Positions 58,650 through 64,000 of a DNA stretch of 64,000 nucleotides are shown one piece after another. The first letter of the stretch is position 1. The number at the start of each line of letters is the position of its first letter. The DNA is from Arthrinium phaeospermum (lineage: Eukaryota > Ascomycota > Sordariomycetes > Amphisphaeriales > Apiosporaceae): NCBI GenBank assembly GCA_006503535.1, contig QYRS01000009.1, forward strand, positions 1,054,001 to 1,118,000. Reading direction: 5' to 3'. The notes beneath the pieces are model-generated. The model searched no databases and was not told the DNA's origin. It worked only from the letters and a program-made list of their open reading frames with translations. The translations under genes were made by a program, and so were the position numbers.

Positions 58650-60384
58650 TCATGATTCACCCCGCGGCGAGAACTGCAGGAATGGCCCATGCTTCTGGCA
58701 GGTGACGTGGTCGTACAGCTGGTACTCGTGCGACCGGTGCCGCCCAAACACCCCGCCCTGGCGGCCGCGCCCGACATTGCCCAGGCTCCCGGACGCCAGC
58801 TTGAAGTCGCCCCGGTACAGGAGCGTCGCCGTCGCGAGCATCAGCTCCGTGTTGGCCAGCCCCTTGCCCAGGCAGCCGCGCATGCCGACGGAGAAGGGGT
58901 TGAAGACGGACCGGCCGCGCTCGATGCTGCCGGTGCCGTCGTCGACGAGCCAGCGCTCCGGCCGGTACTCGAAGGGCGCCGCGAAGTACTTGGGGTCGTG
59001 GTGGATCGAGTAGATGGGCACGCCCACGTCGCAGCCCTTGGGCACGTGGACAGAGTCGACGCGCGCGCCGCCGTCGGCGTGCACCTCGCGCCAGAGCGCG
59101 GACCCGACGGGCGGCGAGATGCGCAGGGATTCGTCGATGCAGGCGCGGAGGTAGGTGCAGGAGGCCAGCTGGGCCCCGATGGCGATGTCGTGCCGGCTGG
59201 CGAACCTGGCGCGCAACTCGTGCGCGGCGCGCTGGTAGGCGTCCGGGTTGTCGGCCAGGTAGAAGAGGACGGCGCACATGGCGGTGGAGGAGGTGTCGGA
59301 CCCGGCCACGATGAGGGTCGCGCTCTCGGCGGCGATCTCGTCGGGGCGGAAGCTGTCGCCCGTCTCGGGGTCTTTGGCGGCGGCCAGGTTGGCGAAGACG
59401 TCGGCGTCGGGGCTGGTGGGGGAGTCGAGGTCGATATTGACGGATTTGCCCTTTTCGACTCGGTCGCGCACGACGCGCATGATGAACTTGACGAAGCGGT
59501 TGCGGGCCGCGATGGCGGAGCGGAAGATGTACTTGTCGATCTTGAGGGCGGCGAAGTCGGGGAACTGGATCAGGGCCGACATGCGCACGTTGGACTTGTC
59601 GATGACTTCGGTGACGTAGCGGAAGCGGTCGTCCTCTAGCAGGTTGTACTTTGCGCCGAACACGACGTCGGCCATGATGTCAAACGACAGGTAGTTGCCT
59701 AGTGGTAACATGTCAGGCGTCGGTCGTCTTCACCGAATACATCAGCACCACTTACACCATTTGGACATATCCATGGGCTCGGACACTGTTCCGTTCGAGT
59801 ATGCGACTTTGCAGAGCTTGTCGATGTGCGACATGATGCGATGCTCGTAGCCTCTCTGGGCCTTCTCCGACACGCCTTGAGCCATGATCCTCCGGCGGCG
59901 CGCATGGTCCTTGCCTCCGCGGATGGTGAGCGTGTTGGGGGCTCGGTGCACCATGGGGGCGTAGGCCGAGGCTTTCATGAACTTGGATCCGGCGCTGACG
60001 TTGTAGACGTCCCGGAGGCCCTCGGCCGTGTTGACCATGAGCTTGTTGGGGCCGTAACGGACGTAGTCGCCGTGCTTCTGGTGGGCGCGCCACATGTCGA
60101 TGTGGATGTCGCCTTTCCAGCCATGGTAGGCACCGTAGGCATTCGTAAACTTGGCCAGGAAGGGGCCGGGGTATTTCGCGAGCGGGTGGAAGAAGGCCAG
60201 ATAGGTGAGCTTTGCGAACACCTTCGTTGCGCACAAGTCAGTCAGTACAGCTCCTTCACTGGCCGATTTCCGACAATCATCAGACACTCACTATCAAGCC
60301 GAGTGCACCACCAAAGGCCAGTACAGCCAGTTGGACCTGGCTCAAGTGAGCCAAGCCCGTGGTAAGTCTATCGATAGACTCCAT
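58650..60384 (-). CDS. Cytochrome P450 of the cluster
   Basis: Exons 60384-60292, 60221-59756 and 59698-58650; about 535 aa. Introns: GTGAGT...GAAG and GTAAGT...CTAG, with matching phases. The start ATG at 60384 gives a short N-terminus and a membrane anchor (VQLAVLAFGGALGLI, continuing into YLAFFHPLAKYPGPF with the Pro-rich hinge). Other P450 features: MDMSKWCNYLSFDIMADVVFG, I-helix TLIVAGSDTSSTA, K-helix ESLR, PERW region, and heme loop FNPFSVGMRGCLGKG with the ligand Cys near residue 462. The C-terminus EYQLYDHVTC is typical of fungal benzoate-hydroxylase-like P450s. It should be an ER-bound monooxygenase. By analogy with APF7/APF8 it may oxidise the fatty acyl chain or the amino-decanoic residue; the position oxidised is unknown. 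The first acceptor (GAAG) is less certain. Confidence 0.92.
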
Positions 60385-61132
60385 TGATACTGAGGATTTG
60401 ATGCTGCCGAAATGCTCAAGAGACTCGACTAGACCTAGCCCTTCTTCTCGCAACTTAATACTGCAGATCTCTGGTGGAAACCGTTCATACGGAACCGACA
60501 AGATGGTTCAGCAACTTGCGACAATTGCACGACTTCTGAATGAACCATACGACCATCATCAAATTTTCCGTATACTTCTATTGGTGCCATATCGACTTTC
60601 TGCTATGTGTTGCTGACTTACACTTACTGGGGTCAGAGGGCTTCGGAAGATTGCGACAGAATAGTAAGCAGTCAATTTGGTTTTCCAGGCACGCCCGACC
60701 CACTGAGCGAGCGCACTAAGCACCCCCTAACCAGCCTGGAGGGCCTAATCCATAGGCGAAGTACAGCGCACCACGTGCGAGTCAGCTCTGGGGGACCAAT
60801 CATTCTGTACCCTGTTTCCTGTTTCGGATTCAGATGGACCGTGAATGGCTGCGTGGTGACAGGCTAGGGATACAGCTCTTTGATGTGAATGCGAGCCGGT
60901 ATACTGGACGCTATCGCCAACCATGAACTGATATCAACGGTAGCGTCTTGATGCCTGGTGTTTCCCATCATCTAAAGACTTCTCAAATTGCGAGATAGAC
61001 GTATGAGCATTTCATTCCCGGTGAAGCCATATTGCCATTCAACCTTGTACCAACAATTAGAGCATTGTGCATTTGGGTCGTCTCCCATTTTTCACACCAC
61101 CCCGGGCTTATACCCAAGCAGTCAGAAGCAAG
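60385..61132. promoter_or_regulatory. Shared divergent promoter, P450 / FAS alpha
   Basis: 748 bases between two outward-facing cluster genes. It contains one G-box at 60772-60777. No supportable frame. Confidence 0.55.
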
Positions 61133-64000
61133 ATGTCCTGCGAAAGAGAATACACAGCCACCGAACAGGAGCTTGCGCAACTCCTCGTTATCGAACTACT
61201 TGCGTATGTTTCAACTCATTCCCCAGCATAACGTCCAACTAACATAATTCGCCAGTCACCAATTTTGTTCGCCTGTGAAATGGTACGTTGCAATGATTGT
61301 ACAAAATACAAGGCGTCGGAGCTAACAGTGTTGAAGGGTGGATACCCAAGATGCCATTCTCAGTGAATTGGCCACAGAGCGGCTCATCGAAGTCGGGCCA
61401 GCTGAGACGCTGGTCAACATGGCCAAGAAGACGATGAAGGCCGATTACGATATCCAGGATGTTGCGCTCGGCCTCCGACGGGAATTGCTTAGCCACAAGA
61501 AGAACGCCGATGCGATATACTACAGGAACGCGGCGGAGGAAACGACTACCAACGCTTCCTCCCCGGCGCCTGCGACGCCGTCCACTCCCAATCCGGCCCC
61601 AGCGCAGCAAGCTTTGGCAGCGCCGCCCCCACCCCCGCCGGCGCCATCGGCGGGAGCAGTTGCTGTTGACTTGCCAGCTAAGCCTTTGACGCCAACGGAT
61701 ACGATTACCGTTCTCGTGGCTGTGGCATTGAAGAAGTCGCCATCTGAGATTGACGCATCTCAGACGATCAAGGCACTATGTGGAGGTACGTTTTGATCTT
61801 TAGCCGCTGCGAACAAGAAACAAATCTAATGAGATCCATAGGCCGGTCAACCGTCCAGAATGAGATTATTGGCGATCTTACCAAGGAGTTCGGTTCCTTA
61901 CCAGATCAGCCGGAGGATATCGCCCTCGCCGATCTGGGAAGCATTCTATCCGACTCGGGATTGGGAGTGAAACTCGGCGGTTGCTCCAGCTCATTAATCG
62001 CAAAGATGACATCGGCCAAGCTCCCTGCAGGCTCCAATATGAGCACGCTGCGCCAGTATCTGGACGGTCGATGGTCCTTCAAGCAAGATCTTCAGGACCG
62101 CACGATGCTCCTCGCGATATCCCGCCAGCCCGCCTCGAGGTTGGCGGACGAGAAAGCGGTGCATGCCTTCCTGGATGGGCTCGCGCAGGATGTGTTGAGC
62201 AGTATTGGTATTGACCCCCAAGCGCTGTCCAGGGGTAGCCAATCCTCGGCAGCCGCTATCACGAACATCTCCTCGGAGGCGCTTGATGCTCTTCAAAACG
62301 AACATCGGAACCAAGATCGCGCTTTGCTCAACATCTACGCCAAACGTCTTGGTCACGATCTTAACGAGGCTGACATTGAAGCGAAGAAGGCGAAGTCCGT
62401 TATTGACAAGATGCAGGAGAAGATGGATGCGTGGGCGGCCGAGCACGGCGAGGCCTACGAACGCGGCATCGCTCCCAAGTTTGACGCCAAGAAGGTTCGC
62501 CTGTTCAACTCGTACTGGAACTGGGCCATTCAGGACCTCATTACCCTGGTCTCGTCCTCGGTCAATGGCGCCACGGAGGATTTCGAGTCTGTCCTGCGGG
62601 AGAGATTGGCACTGTTCCCCATCAGAGTCACTACTCAGCTGCTCGACGCAATCGGGAACATGATTCGTCAGGTCAGATGTCTGGCGGAGTCGCCTCGGAG
62701 GGACGCGACTCTGGAGTGGTTGGAGGATTTGCAGAAGACGTGCAATGCGGCTATCCCGAGAGACGAGCCGGTGTTCAAGTACTCCATCTGCTCCATGGTG
62801 CCTGTCCTACGAGTTGACGAGAAGGGAAACATCAGCGTCGACCAATACCCGCGAGTTTCTCGAGGCACCTCGGACTGTGTGTCTGTTCGCTCACCCGATG
62901 AGCTGGACGATGATGCATCTCCACTCTCGTCCCAGTCGACAGATACCGGTCCCTCCGAGTCTGAGGCGGTCTTCAGCTGCCGCCACGAGCGGCCTGCGTA
63001 TGGCGCGGAAACGCTGATCACCTCTGTCTATTCGGACTCGATCGCGTTTGATGGCGTTGAGTCAGAGGGTGGAACTGTCCATGTGGGAGCTGGTCTGAAA
63101 TGGGTCCCGGAGCTCCAGAGCAAGGGACGCAGTGGATGGCGCCGCAATGACGACATCACCACCATCTACCTCAAGTGGTTCCAGCGCGCGGCCCGTGATG
63201 GCATCTCATTCCACGAGAAAGCAATCTTGATCACGGGCGCCGGCCGGGACTCTATTGGCGCAGAGATCCTCTCCATGTGTCTTGCTGCCGGGGCCAAGGT
63301 GATTGTGACGACCAGCTCCTACTCCAAGGAGACGTGCGACTACTACCAGAGTCTTTACCGGCGACACGGTGCTCGCGAGTCGCAACTCGTCGTAGCACCC
63401 TTCAATGGCGGGAGTCACCAAGACACGCAGAACCTGATCAAGTACATCTATGACGATGAGTCCAAGGGTGGACTGGGTTGGGATCTGGATCACGTCGTTC
63501 CTTTTGCGGCGCTCGGAGAAGCCGGTCGCGCCGTAGACGGAATCGACGACAAGTCCGAGTTGGCCCACCGAGTCATGCTGACCAACCTAGTCCGCCTCCT
63601 CGGCTGCATCAAGTCCAGCAAGGAGTCGAGACGCATCCACACCCACCCCACCCACGTGGTCCTCCCCCTCTCCCCGAACCACGGCATCTTCGGCCAGGAC
63701 GGACTCTACGCCGAGTCCAAGATCGGCCTCGAGGCGCTGCTGAACAAGTGGTGGTCCGAGGACTGGAACGACTACATCACCCTCTGCGGCACGGTCATCG
63801 GCTGGACCCGCGGCACGGGCCTGATGAGCAACAACGATGTCCTGGCCACGGGCATCGAGGCCGACCTCGGCGTCCGCACCTTTTCGGCCTCCGAGATGGC
63901 CTGGCACATCACCGGGCTCATGGACGACAGCGTCGCGGCATTTTGCGAGCTCGAGCCGCTCATGGCGGATCTCACGGGCGGGCTGTCGGCGACGATGAGC
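61133..64000 (+). CDS. Dedicated fatty acid synthase subunit alpha, 5' half (APF5-like)
   Basis: Runs off the right edge; about 902 of an expected roughly 1,850 residues are present. Exons: 61133-61203, 61256-61282 (a 27-nt micro-exon), 61337-61785 and 61842 onward, with matching phases. N-terminal part: TEQELAQLLVIELLA, HQFCSPVKW, VDTQDAILSEL, as in fungal FAS alpha. A Pro/Ala-rich linker follows (near residues 125-155). The acyl carrier domain has GGRSTVQNEIIGDL, with the phosphopantetheine Ser near residue 185. The ketoreductase has ILITGAGRDSIGAE (near 643), VIVTTSSYSKE and active-site YAESK (Tyr near 805), then GWTRGTGLMS. The ketosynthase and phosphopantetheinyl transferase domains should follow outside. 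With the beta subunit it would make a medium-chain acyl starter for the cluster product. It is 12 kb from FAS beta with four genes between, unlike the adjacent primary-metabolism pair of many fungi. Confidence 0.93.

Noticed and set aside
58689..59639. Plus-strand 316-codon frame
   Set aside because: Antisense shadow of the P450 exon; Gly/Val/Asp-rich with no motif.
42802..64000. The FAS subunits as the primary-metabolism fatty acid synthase
   Set aside because: They are 12 kb apart with an aminotransferase, RTA1 gene, bZIP-ankyrin regulator and P450 between them; primary fungal FAS genes do not keep this company.

Overview
The window is nuclear DNA of a filamentous ascomycete, most likely a Sordariomycete-type plant-associated mould. 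The evidence is short 50-100 nt introns with CTAAC-like branch sites, GC-rich coding regions, a HET-domain gene, a Zn2Cys6 regulator, a NEP1-like (NLP) secreted protein, a BIM1-like copper protein and an intron-containing tRNA-Ser. I cannot name the species.

Layout. 0-12 kb: MAPEG membrane protein (-), secreted Cys-rich protein (-), BIM1/X325-like membrane protein (+), uncharacterised conserved protein with a one-base break (+), HET-domain protein (-), NLP secreted protein (+). 12-27 kb: gene-poor, with a Zn2Cys6 transcription factor (-) and a DUF1308 protein (-). 27-42.5 kb: mostly housekeeping genes: HAM1-like/DUF5923-DUF4449 protein (+), small Pro-rich protein (-), BCS1-like AAA ATPase (+), MFS transporter (-), tRNA-Ser(AGA) (-), mitochondrial carrier (-), RAD54 helicase (+, with a one-base break).

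42.8-64 kb, running off the right edge, is the most interesting part. It is a secondary-metabolite cluster whose gene set matches the amino-acid-building half of the HC-toxin (TOX2) and apicidin (APF/aps) clusters: dedicated fatty acid synthase beta (-), branched-chain-type aminotransferase (+), RTA1-family membrane protein (-), bZIP-ankyrin regulator (+), cytochrome P450 (-), dedicated fatty acid synthase alpha (+, cut by the window end). The six genes form three divergent pairs. The inferred chemistry is that the alpha/beta FAS makes a medium-chain (about C10) acid, the P450 and probably other oxidases functionalise it, and the aminotransferase turns a 2-oxo acid into a 2-amino-oxo-decanoic-type residue for a cyclic tetrapeptide (HDAC-inhibitor class). 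The bZIP-ankyrin protein would control the cluster and the RTA1 protein could export or protect. No NRPS, alanine racemase or MFS exporter is visible; the NRPS is expected to the right of the window.

Three coding regions (5.7, 41.7 and 43.2 kb) each contain an apparent one-base deletion at a run of identical bases. This looks more like base-calling error than three independent pseudogenes. Gene models were built by eye from reading frames, splice signals and family knowledge; no searches were run.
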